Shown here piece by piece: positions 10,470 through 22,244 of a stretch of DNA of 64,000 bases. This DNA comes from Mrakia gelida (taxonomy: Eukaryota; Basidiomycota; Tremellomycetes; Cystofilobasidiales; Mrakiaceae): assembly GCA_024345305.1 (NCBI GenBank), contig BRON01000011.1, positions 558,001 through 622,000 on the forward strand. Reading direction: 5' to 3'. A program made the position numbers and the translations under genes. Each line of letters opens with the position of its first letter. Within the stretch, counting starts at the first letter, position 1. The notes beneath the pieces are model-generated. The model saw nothing but the letters and a program-made list of their open reading frames with translations, was not told where the DNA came from and ran no database searches.

Positions 10470-11787
10470 ATGCCCAATCTCCCCACCCTCCCCGTCGAGG
10501 CTCTCGAAAGAATCCTCTTCTTCACCTTCTGCCTCGACCGACTCTCCATTCCCTCCTCCCCTTTCACTCCCGTCTCGTCCACCTTCCACCTCCTCCTCAT
10601 CTCCAAAGGCTTCACCGAGCTCGTCCTCCCTCACTTCTTCCACTCAGTCACCATCCTCAACGCTAAGGATTGGCACATCTTCTTCCACCCCACCCAAGGC
10701 ATCTTCGTCGTCGGAGAGGAAGCTCAGAGAAGGAGGAGCTGGGTTCGCGAGCTCAACATCGAAGCGGACGTCTACCTCGCCCTGAAGAGGGTCGAGCAGG
10801 TCATCAAGAAGGGAGCAGACCCCTTGGCCATCGAGGACTACTTCATCCCCATCCCGAAGGTCGAGTTCCCCAACCTCAGACGCGTTTTTCTCCTCGAAGC
10901 AGATCCAGAGAAGGTCGACGACGAAACGAGGTGGAACCGTCAGGAGGATCGTCTCATCAAGCTCGTTCGAGAAGCCGTCCTCAAGGGAGACGAGCAGTAT
11001 CGAGACGGATGGGAGAAGGTCGATCGTCCCATTCGAGAGAAGCTCGAGAAGAGAAAACCTGCCATCTTCGAAGGACTTCTCGCCTCGTCCCCCATCGTCT
11101 CCGTCGACCTCTCCCTCTCGCGACACCTCCTCCACTCCCAGATCTGGAGAACCTCCTACCCCAACGCGACCATCATCCTCCACGTCGACGAGGACGATTT
11201 TCGAGGACCCTTCGATCTCGAGGACGACGAGGGGATGTTCGAGGAGGGTTTTTTCGACTGGGAGGAAACGTCGTGCTACTTCTTTGACGACGATCGAATG
11301 TTGCTCAACGCTCTTCCTGACGAGTTCAAGATCATGGATAGCTTCATATGTGGGGACGGGTGGACCTTCGAGAAGGGGATTGTGGTCGTTTGGGTTCCGG
11401 AGATGATGATCGAGAAGATCTGTCGAGTCGTCTTTCAGGAGTCCGAGGCTGGAGTGAAGGCTGCGAAGAGGACGATGGAGGACTGGGTTTGGCTCGAGGA
11501 GTTGGATGACGAGGCCATTCAGAAGGAGATTGAGCGAGGACAGTGAGTAGCTCTTGAGTCTGTGTCGTACTCTTGATGACCGCGAGTGGGGAGGGATCGA
11601 ACGCTGACCTCGACGCGTCGCGTTGGTTCTTCCCTCGCAACCGCAGGAAAACGCAGGTCAGCCCTCTGTCTTCGCCCCTTCGAGCTCAGCTATTGAAGAG
11701 ACTAACCCGGTCTGTCTCTATCCCTCTTTCGCTCAGCTGAACCTCCCGCCTGTTGGAACGTACTGGGATCAGTACGGCTCGCCTTGA
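10470..11787 (+). CDS. F-box-like protein, 377 aa
   Basis: Exons 10470-11542, 11647-11656 and 11737-11787, all in frame. Residues 4 to about 45 look like a degenerate fungal F-box (LPVEALERILFFTF, then a stretch ending in LISKGFTELVLPHFF). F-box proteins use this helix bundle to dock on SKP1 in SCF ubiquitin ligases, with the remainder binding a substrate. The rest is acidic, rich in Trp, Phe and Asp, and has no repeats I recognise. The second exon is only 10 nt (GAAAACGCAG). It is needed because joining exon 1 directly to exon 3 gives an immediate stop, whereas including it yields a tidy C-terminus ending in TYWDQYGSP. Specific substrate and function unknown. Confidence 0.7.
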
Positions 11788-12438
11788 TCGTGGAGTCCAT
11801 TCGTTTCGATCGCTCAGCACAAAGTCAGTCTCTTCGTTCGTCCTCCCCTTAGATTCCGTACCCCATCTCTGACTCGCCTCGCCCCTCGTCTTCCATCAGC
11901 TCCTCCTTCGTCCTCACAAACAAGCCTCGTCGACGTTCGACGCGTCCTCTCTCACGAAACCCTCTCACGACCTCTCCTCATATGACGACCACCTCGTTGG
12001 CTACCCTACTCTACCCTTGGCTCTTTATGAATGTCCTTCGGTTCACTCATATCGATACATACCAGAACGGAAAGAGCCGAGAAGGTCGAAGTCGAGTTGA
12101 AGGAGACGCGTCGTCGCGGCGAGGCTTCGCTCTTTTTCGAAGGCGAAGGGGACGTCCTTTCTGTTCGATCACTTCGAGACGAAAGGTACGTTCATATTTA
12201 ATGGCGACAGGACAACCAGAGGTATCTGGGGTGAGAAGAAGAAGGGAGACCGAACGAGCGATCAGTTCGAGAAGTCAAACCCGACGCGACGAGATGATGG
12301 GAGGAAGGGGGACGAACGAGGTTGTTTGTAGTCGGCTGCGAGACGACGGGAACATGAGAGGCGGTGAGCTTTGCGACGAGGGAAGGACTAAAGAGGGTAG
12401 GGGAAGAAGAGCTGACGAGCCGAGTCGCGTCGAACCGT
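11788..12438. other. Convergent intergenic region
   Basis: 651 bp between the 3' ends of the F-box-like gene and MYND paralog A. Two GACGCGTC octamers occur here (11939 and 12105). I see no spliced gene; the open frames are basic, low-complexity translations. Confidence 0.5.
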
Positions 12439-13730
12439 TCACCACGTCGGCTTGAAGCAGGACTTCTTATGTCTCTTCCAGTCGGCTTTCTGGTGTTCTG
12501 ATGAGCGGAAACGAGAATAAGGAGTCAGCAAAGGGGTTAGAAGAAAAAAAGTATCGAGAAGCGGACCCTTGGAGCAGTAACGAACGGCGAGGCACTGTTC
12601 GATGAAGAAGACGACAAGTCGCGAAAAGGTCAGCAATCGCAAGCGATGATAAACAGGCTCGAAACATGAGCAGGTTCGCTCACTCTCGAACACGCCATCA
12701 TCTCCTTCCCCTCGTCTGATTCGACGTGACCGGACGACTCTTGAACTCGACACTCGCAATCCCACCATCCATCATCCTTCTTGTCCGCCTTGAGGGTTCG
12801 TCCTAGCTCCCTCGGATCCGCACCCCCAGCAAGTTCAGAAACAATGCATAGCAGTCCCTGTCTCTCCTTTTCGTCAGGGGAGAACGAGGTCTGCAGCTCA
12901 AGGTCGGTTTCGACGCGACGAACGAAAAGGTCGAGGTCAGTTTTGAGCGAGGAGGGAAGGACTGGGAAGGTAACGCTGGTGGGAAGATGCTTCCAGATGG
13001 AGGCTATGATGATAAAGTAGGTATGAAGGACCCTGGCGACGCTCTGTGGCCCACCAGGTTGGTTCTGAGGTCAACAGAGAAAGACGAAGGGGAACGGGTC
13101 AGAACGAATCGAGAGCAGGCTGAACATTCAACGCCGTGTTCGGCCATGAACACGAACCGACGTGGTGTCCAAGAACCGAGAAAGGCCAGAAACCTCGAAT
13201 GAGATCTTGAGATAGAAAGCAACCGCCTCGTTGGGACGCTCACGAAGGAAGCGACGGAAGAAGTGGCTGTTGGCTTGGACGATCGTCCTGAGGATTCCTC
13301 CGTAGTTGCCGCGAACACGGGGATGGTCTGCGGAGTTGAAGGTGGAGACGATGGAGGGGAGGTACTGAGAGCAGAGCTCCTCCTGGCAGGAGCACAAAGA
13401 GAAGAGTCAACGGAGGAGGAGCGCGACAGGGGTGGGGGGTCGAAGAGACGCCAGCAGCCACTCACGACGAATGCTTGTCGGTCTTGCTCCAAGCTGAAGG
13501 AGTCTTAGATGTCCTGCAACAAGCGAACAAACGAGATGTAGGTATTAGCAGCTGTCGAGATCGAAAGAGTGACGGGAAGCCCTTCGAGCTCACGCCCTTA
13601 CGCAGATCAAACGATCTCCCGCTTTGACGATATCCCCCTCCTTGATCTCTGCTTCGTGCCAAGATGCAGGTTGACGGTCCTTTGAGAGTCTGAGAAGCTG
13701 AGCGACCTGGGTCACAGAAAGAACGGCCAT
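12439..13730 (-). CDS. MYND-type zinc finger protein, paralog A
   Basis: Exons 13730-13594, 13493-13466, 13382-13194, 13064-12684, 12593-12566 and 12497-12439; 273 aa, all in frame. The N-terminus carries VAQLLRLS, shared with the other two paralogs. A helical middle region follows. The C-terminus is a MYND finger: the segment CSRCLAVRYCSKEHQ then KADWKRHKKSC, ending FKPTW. Spacing of the visible ligands (C-x2-C, YC-x3-H-x7-H-x3-C) fits MYND, with His in place of one Cys. MYND fingers bind proline-rich peptides and recruit partners rather than DNA. Of the three copies in the window (also 23849-25545 and 60932-62229) this one has the most intact finger. The sequence just past its stop is similar to that of paralog B, so A and B are probably recent duplicates. 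Function unknown. Confidence 0.8.
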
Positions 13731-13913
13731 GTTGAAAGAGGAAGAGGAAGGGGAGGGAGGGAAGGGCGTGGGCGTCAGGAGGGAAGGAACGAGAGTAAGC
13801 TCGCCCTTCCTTCTCTTCTTCCCTCCCTCTTTCACTCAGTCGACCCACCATTTGCTCAACTTTGGCATGCTCATTGGACTCTCCTCATCCTCATCCTAGC
13901 CTGCGTCAACTCG
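13731..13913. promoter_or_regulatory. Divergent promoter, MYND A / STB6-like
   Basis: 183 bp between two divergent start codons. No obvious TATA box; it is C/T- and G/A-rich. Both 5' leaders must be short. Confidence 0.45.
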
Positions 13914-16900
13914 ATGAATCCAACCTCCCCGATCTCCCCTCGTCTTCAGCGACTCAACTCTCCCACTCCGCCTCCTCGGACGTCAACCTCCTCTCGAGGA
14001 AGTCGACCTTCAGCATCCTCCTATCGAGTCCTCATCCCGACACTACACCCCAAGGAGGAGGATCTACCCCTCGAGCTCAGGAACTATGAGATCATCGACG
14101 AAGTTGAGCTCAAGGGGTTCAAGATGTTCGCTGTCGGACCCTGGTGAGTCGAAAGGAGGGAGGGAAGGAACGAGCGAGCTCATCGCTTCTTCCCACGATG
14201 GAAGCTCATCATCTCCTCTCTTTGGCTTCTCATGCTCTCAGGGTATGCGACAGAGACATCACTATGCCTCTGTTCCTCGAGTGGACTGGAGTAGATCAGG
14301 ATACCGTGAGTTCTATCGCTTCTTTCGATCTCGGTCCTCACCGAGCTCTCCCTTCCTTCCTTCGACCTTGAGCTGACTCGTCTCTCTGCTCCCATCCTAC
14401 GATCCTCAGGTCAGAGCTTATCTGCTTCAGCCCTTCCCCTACATCTCCCTCGCCGACGCTGAAGAAGATCAACGACGAACGATGGAGTATCTGTCTCATT
14501 CCGGCATGTCTCGAGTTCGAGAGGTGAGCTCGACCTTCTTCGTCGATTGACTCGTGTGCTGCTCTTCCCTCGCCTCCCAGTGTATCGAGGAGTGGTCATG
14601 GACGCTTATGGCACGTCAGCGTTACTGATCGTCGAGTTCTGACCTCTTCGGTTGCTTGCTCGATCGCAGACTTCTCACGGCAAGGTCCTCGCGGTCTCGT
14701 CGTCGTCCTATCCCGTCGGTCTCTCTCCGATGCAGGTCCATGGAGGAGACTTTCGAAAGTCTAAGGACTCGTTCTACGCGACGCTCAATCTCTTGAGGAT
14801 GGGGCTGACTGGAAGGGCTCAGGTGGAGCCTGGTCCGATCAAGTGAGTTCGCCTCGTCCCTTCGACCCTCGTTCCCCTTGTGTCGCTCTTCTCGGCGTCG
14901 CCTCGTCTTCTCCTTCTCTTAGAAGACGAATCCTAACGAACTCACCCCTCTCCCCGTCGTTCCAAGCGAGCAAATCCGAGCCAACTTCCTCAAGAAGTAC
15001 TGCCTTCCCGAAAACATTACTCAGTCCGCCGACATCATCCCCACCACCATCTTCCTCGTCCAACTCCTCCAAGCTGCTCTCGCCCACTTCGGCTTCTACG
15101 AATGGCCCATTGACGGTCTTCTCTGCAACGACACCATGCGAGGCTTGGATGAGTTCGAGGAGCTCGTCGGCAGGGATTGGGCTCCAGACTCGCACAACAA
15201 CCTTTTGGAGACGGACATGGTCGCGAGGCTACTGAGTACTGTGTGGGCTACGAGGATGAGGCTGGCTGAGCTGGGATTCGATAAGGTGGGTCGCGAGGAA
15301 GAGGTGGCAGAGGCGAAGGTACGAGAAGAGAGGAGGACGACGATGCCGCGAGCTGACTTTGTTCATCTTGATTTGCTTCGTTCACAGTCCTCAAAAGATC
15401 CGCTCTACGAGCTGGGCGACTTCGAGATCGCGATTAGGGCCTTTCAGGTACGTTCTCGACTCGTGGCGCGTCTGGTCCGATGCGTCTGACGCTGATCTTT
15501 CCAGGTTCGATTCCCTCTTCGCGATCAGAAATCCGAACGCATCCTCCCTCCTTCTCCCTATCTCAGCATCGACCTCGTCGAACGGATCCACTCCGTTCAC
15601 TCTACCTCCATCCAATCCGAATCCAAGAAGATCACCAAGAAGGTGCTACAGAAGTTCTCCCTCTCGACGCTCTTCCATCCCCATCATCACCTCCCTCCTC
15701 CTCCCATGTCCGACGGAGACGACCACGGCCGAAACGCAGGCGAGGAGATCGAAGGTTCGAAGATCGAGGAGTTCGTTCGGAACATCAAGCTCTACTCCAA
15801 GAGGGACAAGATGGACTCGCTGAGGTATCTCTGGTTGGGAGAAGGGACGAAGCCGGAGAACCTCTGGGAGACCGGGAGGTGGTTGGAGGACGGGAGGAGG
15901 TCGGTGGAGAACAAGAGAGGGAGGGTGAGCAAGATTGCTGGGAAATTGAGAGGAATGGGGATGTGAGTCCATCTCGACCGCGGAAGGAGGACAGACGAAC
16001 GGAGGGAAGGGCTGAGGCTGCCGTCGTCGCTTCGCGCTCACACACCGCTTTTTTCCGTTGTTTTTCTCGCTTCGCAGGGGAAAGAAGACGACAACGGACT
16101 TTGGGAACTCGGATTCGGAACCTCACTACAACGGCGACTCGATACCTATCGTCATGATTTCGGAAGGAGAAGGTCTCTCGGACGGCGAGTTCTCAGCCTC
16201 GAGTACGTTTGATCTCGCCTCCTCCCTTGAGCTTCGAGATTCCTCGTCGATCGTTCTGGCTCTTCAGCTGACTCTCGCCCTCCGCTCCCATCTCCTCGGT
16301 CGAACCCTCAGGTCCGATCCCATCGCCATCTCCCTACAACGAACACCTTCAATCCGCTCCCTCCTCCGCCGACTACCTCCTCCATCCTCCAAATTCCAAC
16401 ACCGGCCTAGAGGGATCCAGCGCTTCCCTTCGAGCGGAATGGGGAAGTCTCGCCTCTCAGTCAGCTGTCTCGATGATGAGCACGAACGCTCGAACGAGGA
16501 GGAGAGGGCTGAAACGAGCTTGGACGCTTGAGAGCTGGTTCGACGACGTTCAGCTTCGAGATTGGAGGCATCAGAGGGAGGAGACGAGAGGTCTCGGCGG
16601 AGAGGGCAGTTCCGAAGGAGATAAAGCAGTAGAGGAGATGGTTGATGATGAGGTTTGGAAGAGAAGCTTGAAGAGGAGGTGAGTTTGGACGTCGAGGGTG
16701 AGTTTCGATGGTCGACTGACGCGTGTTTGATCTTCCTCGCTTTTCAGTCACTCCTACGATTTTGCTGCCGAGTACAAGGATACGACTGTTCTTTCGAGGT
16801 GAGTTGAAGTGCCGAAGAAGGTCTTTCGAACCCTCTCTGACCTCTCCTCTCATTCCTTGTCGTTTTCAGGGATCACCTCAAAGTCGACATGGCTCTCTAC

Positions 16901-17437
16901 GACGCGCTCGTCGACCTGCGGATCCGTCAAGGTCACCTCGCCAAGATGGCCCGTAGATTCGAGGTCAGCACACTCTGGAGCGCTCTTTATCTCTCTCCGG
17001 TCCACTGACTCGCCCTAACCTCTTTTCTCGAGGAACAGGTTCTCGCCGAAGCCAAAGCAGGTCCTCGAGGTTCACTCGCCGCCGAACGAAAAGCTCGAGC
17101 AGCTCGGATCGAATCCATCCAAACCCAACTCAAGCAACTCCCTCAAACCGAGCCCTACCGATCGCTCATGGTCCGAAACAGCAAGGAGGACACCGCCTTC
17201 ATCGGTCTCACGACCAACAAGCAGGTCGAGAAGTTGGTCTTCGATTCCGTGGGACTCAACCTCAACACGACGTCGTGGGAGCAGCTGGTGCAGGCGAAGA
17301 CGGGGATTGTGTTCGATGAGGACGGGGAGGCGGTGGAGAATGTCGGGATCGCTGGGGAGGAGTCGTCGTCGTTGTCGGGAGCGAAGGAAGGGGAGGGGAA
17401 GGGTGGGTGGAGGAGATGGATTTGGAAGAGGTCGTGA
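13914..17437 (+). CDS. STB6-like protein
   Basis: Twelve exons: 13914-14143, 14242-14305, 14410-14523, 14670-14822, 14923-15285, 15388-15447, 15505-15962, 16078-16202, 16312-16678, 16748-16798, 16870-16963, 17039-17437; 825 aa. After a Ser/Thr-rich start comes a conserved-looking domain: ELRNYEIIDEVELKGFKMFA, then VGPWVCDRDITMPLFLEWTG. A segment with CLPENITQSADIIPTTIFLV and a C-terminal coiled-coil-like region (MALYDALVDLRIRQGHLAKM) follow. This order resembles fungal STB6/STB2-type proteins, known in yeast as Sin3 binders. I recognise the family by overall pattern only, so the link to Sin3 is inference. One junction is odd: the perfect donor at 14843 breaks the frame, while a weak GTGGAG donor at 14823 keeps it. 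Confidence 0.55.
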
Positions 17438-17884
17438 GGCTCTCTGTTTGAGTAGTCTCTTCTTCGGTTTGCAGTTTGGGTGGTGCTTACGAACCTTACG
17501 ACCTTTATGTCATGTTTTCCTACGCGACCGCGCCCTTGGTCTCCCTCGAAACACGTCGCTTCGAGTCGAACGACGCGACGACTCTTCGCCTCGCGTCTTT
17601 CTGCTGACTCTAGGGTTTCGAGGGCATCGAACATGATCACACTACAAAGCAGCTACAAACAAGCATCGTACACTACGAAATTCGTTCTCAAGCGAGATAC
17701 GCAAACCGAAACAAGACAAGATAAAAAGCTTCGACGCGGCCAAGACATCGTCCCAGCCGACGCGTCTCCCTACTCATCCGCGGGTTCGGACAACTCAGGC
17801 TTCGGAGATCTGACGAAGAAGCACGAGACATGTTTTGAAGTCAGCTAAACGAAACGAACGAAGGACGAAGGAAGAAGAAAGAGT
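17438..17884. other. Convergent intergenic region
   Basis: 447 bp between the 3' ends of the STB6-like gene and the next F-box gene. One GACGCGTC at 17759. No gene seen. Confidence 0.5.
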
Positions 17885-20089
17885 TCAAACTTGCCCCCAG
17901 TCGTCTCCAGCTCCTCGTTCGTCCCACTCCACTGCTTCACCTCGACACACCGACTCGCAAGAGAGGTCCCAGTCGTCGAGAATCTTCATGTTCCTGTAAG
18001 GGAGGCGAGGCCAAAAAGGAGGAGAGGTCAGAAGAGTCGTCGTCGCGTCGAGAGAAAAGACTCGAAGATCCGCACCTCTTCTCCAACGTCTCCCTAAACA
18101 CCTCCTCCCACTCTGGCAGGTCGCACGAGTCCTTATCGTGACAGACCCAGCAGAACGACTCCATCATCTTCAACGACCTCGGCAAGATCACCCCATCGTC
18201 CTCCTCACTCTCCTTCTCCACCAACTTTGCTTCCTCCTGCCCCTCCTTCCCCAAAACCGTCCACCTCCACGTCCCAAACGGCGCCTCCCCTTGTCTCTCA
18301 GCCCTCTTGTTCCCCGTCAACGTCGGATTCCAGAGCACCTCGCACCCGTCAGGGAGGACGTTGGCGAGCGAACGGATCCTGGCGAGGTTTCCTGCTAGTA
18401 GATGATGCTCCCAAGCTGCGAGAGCTCCTCCTTCGTCTTCGGTTTCGTTCCAGATCTTGGGGTGGACGCGCTTGACGATGGCTGAGCAGGAAGGGGAGCA
18501 GTAGAGGATTCGGGAGTTGATCGTCCAAGGAAGGAGGAAGCCTCGAAGCCGGAGGGAGGTGAGGGAGGGGAAGTGGGAGAGGGCGCGAAGGATGTCGTTC
18601 TGCGAAGAGGGAAGAGGGGACAGGTCAGGTCGCGAGGACGAGATGAACGAGAAGGAAAGAGTCTCACCCAGGCGGGGAACTCGAGACCGTGTACGAGCTC
18701 GAGGGAAGTGAGAGCAGGGAGGTTGACTCCTGCGTTTCGGAGGAAGGGAGCGATACCTCTCTGAGGAGAGCGAAGGAGAAGGGAGAAGGGACGCGTCAGA
18801 TCGAGAAAGCAAGACGTCGAGATCGAGAGAGGAAGACGAAACGAACCGAGTTTGTCCACGAGAACGAAGCTTCCGTGATCCCATCCTTCGTCGCTCCCAG
18901 TGCTAGATCCCTCCACGAAGACCACCCAGCAATCGGCTCTCGATGCAAGAACGCGAGGTGCTCGAACCACCTCACCTTCCCCAACCTCCTCATCCTCTCC
19001 TTGTCTCCCAACTGATTTCCATGCTTCCCAAACTCGATCGACATCTTCTCCATCATCGGCTGAGCCTCGAGGATCCCATGAATCCAAGCTCCGAGGTTCT
19101 CCGAGCTGGCAGCTGCTGGAGTGATGCAGATCTCTCGGAGCGAAGGGATGGGCGTCCAGGGACGCGACGGAGGAAGGACAAGTCGGTCGAGAAGGAGGAG
19201 GGTTTCGAACTCGAACCTGTTGGAGAGGAAGACGGCGTTGGTGACTTCGACGGGGTACTGGGAGGAGAGGAAGTTGGTGGAGTCGTCCTGAGAGCCGGTG
19301 CAGATGATGGGGACGCGAAGGGGAGGTTTCTTCATGAGCGACGAGGAGGAGGAGGGGATGATAAGAGCGTCTGGACCTTCGGCGAGACCGAGACCTGATA
19401 CGAAAGGTGGATTGTCGAGGATGGAGAGTCTGGGATGATCGAGGATGACTTGAACGACGTCGGGAGGGAGGACGAGTTGACCGGCGCGGAGGATGTCGAG
19501 GTTTCGAAGGTGGAGGATCGTGGCGAGGAGGTTGGTCGTGACTTCTTCGAGCGATGAACGATCCCAGGAGTAGGAATGGTCGAGGGTGATGGTAAGTTCT
19601 CTGGTAAGAAGGAAGGAGGGTACTTGAGGGTCAGCGAGAGAGCGAGAAAGAGGAGAGCAGCCGTTCCCCGACTCACCTGCAGAAGAGAGCTAGATCTTCT
19701 CTGGTTGAGACCTCTAGGAGACGAGCCTTTCCCTTGGAGTCTCCTGTGAGGGTGACTGTGATGGATCGAAGGATGACCGGACGAGAGATCTAGAAGAACG
19801 AGGAGAGGGAGGAGGAGGGAGGAGGAGGGTCGAGGTGAGCGAGCTCCTTTGAACGACTGATAACGAAAACAGAACTGACCTTGTTCATCTTTGAGCAGGT
19901 AAGAGAGAGAGAGTTCCTTCCTGGGATACTACTAAACTTGAAGATCTCGAGGATAAGCTCATTTGGAAGCTGAGAGAAGGGCGAAGGGCGGGGAGGGTAG
20001 GGTAGGAGGGAGGTCAGCTTGAGCTCTAGCTCCCTTCCCTCTCGCCAACGGAGACAGCCGGAGATGTCAAGAGAACTGACTCGATTCAT
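17885..20089 (-). CDS. F-box protein, 563 aa
   Basis: Exons 20089-20081, 19969-19880, 19789-19677, 19600-18847, 18760-18668, 18599-18076 and 17993-17885, all in frame. The first coding exon is only 9 nt (Met-Asn-Arg). The F-box follows at once: LPNELILEIFKFSSIPGR then SLTCSKMNK, residues 4 to about 33. The remainder contains Leu-rich stretches of the kind seen in fungal F-box/LRR proteins, for example SLREICITPAAASSENL and LPALTSLELVHGLEFPAW, without a regular repeat. The protein ends in an acidic, Trp-containing tail. It would act as substrate adaptor in an SCF ubiquitin ligase; the substrate is unknown. The start is divergent from mS45. Confidence 0.75.
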
Positions 20090-20429
20090 GGCTCTATAGA
20101 GGGTTGATAGAGGTCGGTTCGGAGATATAGATCGAGGAGGTTGGATGATTCAGGTGGTGAGGGTTGAAAGGGGACAAGAGGAAGGGGAAGGAGGTCGAGC
20201 TCAGCTCGCTCGCCGCCGTCGTTCGCCTGTGTCGAAGAAGAAGGTCGTTGATATATCGAGAGATTTTAGACCTTCGTGTCTATCTCGGGCCAAAGAACTC
20301 TAGATCCAACTTTCATAACAAAACCTGATAGATTCGGCCCGAATAAAAAAAGTCGACCAAGCTCACCTCCCTCTCCTCCTCTCACCTTCCTCCCTCGTCT
20401 CTTCAAACCACGACCCCAGACCGCCCGAG
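20090..20429. promoter_or_regulatory. Divergent promoter, F-box gene / mS45
   Basis: 340 bp between divergent starts. It contains AT-rich patches (gatatatcgagag near 20250, gaataaaaaaag near 20341), the second about 80 bp before the mS45 start. No other structure seen. Confidence 0.45.
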
Positions 20430-22244
20430 ATGGTTGCCTTCCCCCTCCTTCACCGCCCTCTCTCCTCCCAGGCTTCCTCTTCCTCTCGACTCGCTCTCAA
20501 ACTCTCCTCCTCCTCTCGCTCCTTCCTCCTCCCTCGTCGTTCTCTGAGCTCTACCTCCTCTTCCTTCAACGCCGTCGAAGGAGAAGAAGGAGAAGTCGAA
20601 CCTCCCTACGACCCTGCGAACCCCCCCGCCCAAGTCTGGATCCCTCCCAAGACCCCTTTCCGTTCGAACAAGACCTGGATCCGATCTCTCCCTCCCAAGC
20701 AACGGATGGTCCTTCGAGGAACTCTCAACACGGACGCTCCCACCCATCGAGCGGACGAGTCCAAGGTCGGAGGAAGAGTCTGGAGTCCGTTGGAGTACGA
20801 GTTCGACGCTCCCCGCCCAGCAGCTATGGATCGAGCATCGAACGATGACCTCTTCAAGTGGGCGATGAACGCTGGATCAGAATGGAAGTGGCCTACGAAG
20901 GGAAAGACAAACTGGCTTGGAGGAGACGTCGTGAGTTTCTCGTTTCTCTCGACTTTCTCGTCCTTCTTGTTCTCTCACTCTCGTCTCGAGCTGACCTCTT
21001 CCTATACTCTATCTCTTATGGCAGCCCTACCCCGAAAACCCTTACTTCAAACCCTCCCCTCCCCTCTCGTGCGACCTCCAAGCCGAGATCTACGAAGCCT
21101 ACACCCAGTTCCCTCCAGCAGCCACCTCCATCTTCCGAATCAACGCTCTCTCGACAACCTACGGAATCTCCAAGGATCGCATAAGAGGACTCATCAAGAC
21201 AGGTCAAGTTGGAGAGTCGTGGAAGAGACTGGTGAGTCATCTACATCCATCTCTATAGAAGTCGAGAGGAGGGAAGGGGAAGGGAAGGGAAGGAGGACGA
21301 GCTCGCGAAGCTCACTTTTCGTTTCGTTCCTTCCTCCCTCGTTTCTTTCTTTTGCTGACCTGTCCCTCCCCTCTTCCTCTCTCCCTCCCTCTCCTCGTCG
21401 CTCGCAGAACATCCCCAAAGTCCGAACCTTCACCCGAGGCATGGAATCTTTCCTCTGCGTCCCCCGTCACTCCTCCAAATCCACTCGCTCCCTCACCTCC
21501 CCTTCCCCAGCCATCACCGAGTTCCAAAACTACCTCGGTTCAAGAATCGACATCGAACGAGACGAGGAAACCGTCAAGATCGAGCAAGGAGAACGCAACT
21601 TCCGAACCGAGGACTCGGGGTTCACTCCTCATTCCTTCCAGGGAGGCGCGAGGTTGGGGTCGATGTCGTGGGAGTTCGCGGACGAGGGTCAACTTCCTAC
21701 CACCTTCAAGATCGACATGGAGAAACCCCTTCGACCCCCTCCTACCCTCCCTCACTTCCCAGCCAAGATCGTCGACTCGGGGAGGGAAGCCGTCTGGAAC
21801 TTCGTCAACGTCGGGGACAAGTTCGCTGGACAAGGATGGGACGGAGCCGTCCAACGTAAAAACCACGCTGCTCCTTCTCGAAAGGGAGCTGCTCGTCGAT
21901 TCCTCCCTCTCGTCACCTCCAGGGCCAACCTCTCCGGAACTCGAGACCCTACCATCACCTCGGACGCCATCCTCCCCGCGAGGGAGAAGAAACGACGAGC
22001 CTACGCCGAGAGGCTCAAGCTCAACGAGGCAGGAATCTTCACCCCGGAGCAGTTCATCTTGCAGAAGATGAAGAAGGAGAATCGCGAGTTCGCGCACATC
22101 ACGAACGCCAACATCATGCACGCCAAGAGGGTGCACAGGGAGGAGACGCTGGAGAGGAAGGCGAGGAAGAGGGTGTACGACAGGGTGGCGGATGTGAAGG
22201 CTTTCAAGGCGAGGGTGAAGGGTCTGAGTTACGATCCCAAGTAG
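20430..22244 (+). CDS. Mitochondrial small ribosomal subunit protein mS45 (Bot1p/MRPS35-like)
   Basis: Exons 20430-20930, 21025-21231 and 21408-22244; 514 aa. Residues 1 to about 45 are Ser/Arg/Leu-rich without acidic residues, a typical mitochondrial presequence (MVAFPLLHRPLSSQASSSSR). The central domain fits the eukaryotic mitochondrial regulator (Bot1p) family: PENPYFKPSPPLSCDLQ, EIYEAYTQFP and YGISKDRIRGLIK, a helix-turn-helix-like element. The C-terminus is highly charged and helical (REFAHITNANIMHAKRVHRE), suited to rRNA binding. mS45 sits in the mitochondrial 37S subunit; Bot1 in fission yeast is needed for respiration. It converges with the mS23 gene 398 bp downstream, so two proteins of the same subunit are neighbours. 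Confidence 0.8.
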   Translation: MVAFPLLHRPLSSQASSSSRLALKLSSSSRSFLLPRRSLSSTSSSFNAVEGEEGEVEPPYDPANPPAQVWIPPKTPFRSNKTWIRSLPPKQRMVLRGTLNTDAPTHRADESKVGGRVWSPLEYEFDAPRPAAMDRASNDDLFKWAMNAGSEWKWPTKGKTNWLGGDVVSFSFLSTFSSFLFSHSRLELTSSYTLSLMAALPRKPLLQTLPSPLVRPPSRDLRSLHPVPSSSHLHLPNQRSLDNLRNLQGSHKRTHQDRSSWRVVEETGESSTSISIEVERREGEGKGRRTSSRSSLFVSFLPPSFLSFADLSLPSSSLPPSPRRSQNIPKVRTFTRGMESFLCVPRHSSKSTRSLTSPSPAITEFQNYLGSRIDIERDEETVKIEQGERNFRTEDSGFTPHSFQGGARLGSMSWEFADEGQLPTTFKIDMEKPLRPPPTLPHFPAKIVDSGREAVWNFVNVGDKFAGQGWDGAVQRKNHAAPSRKGAARRFLPLVTSRANLSGTRDPTITSDAILPAREKKRRAYAERLKLNEAGIFTPEQFILQKMKKENREFAHITNANIMHAKRVHREETLERKARKRVYDRVADVKAFKARVKGLSYDPK

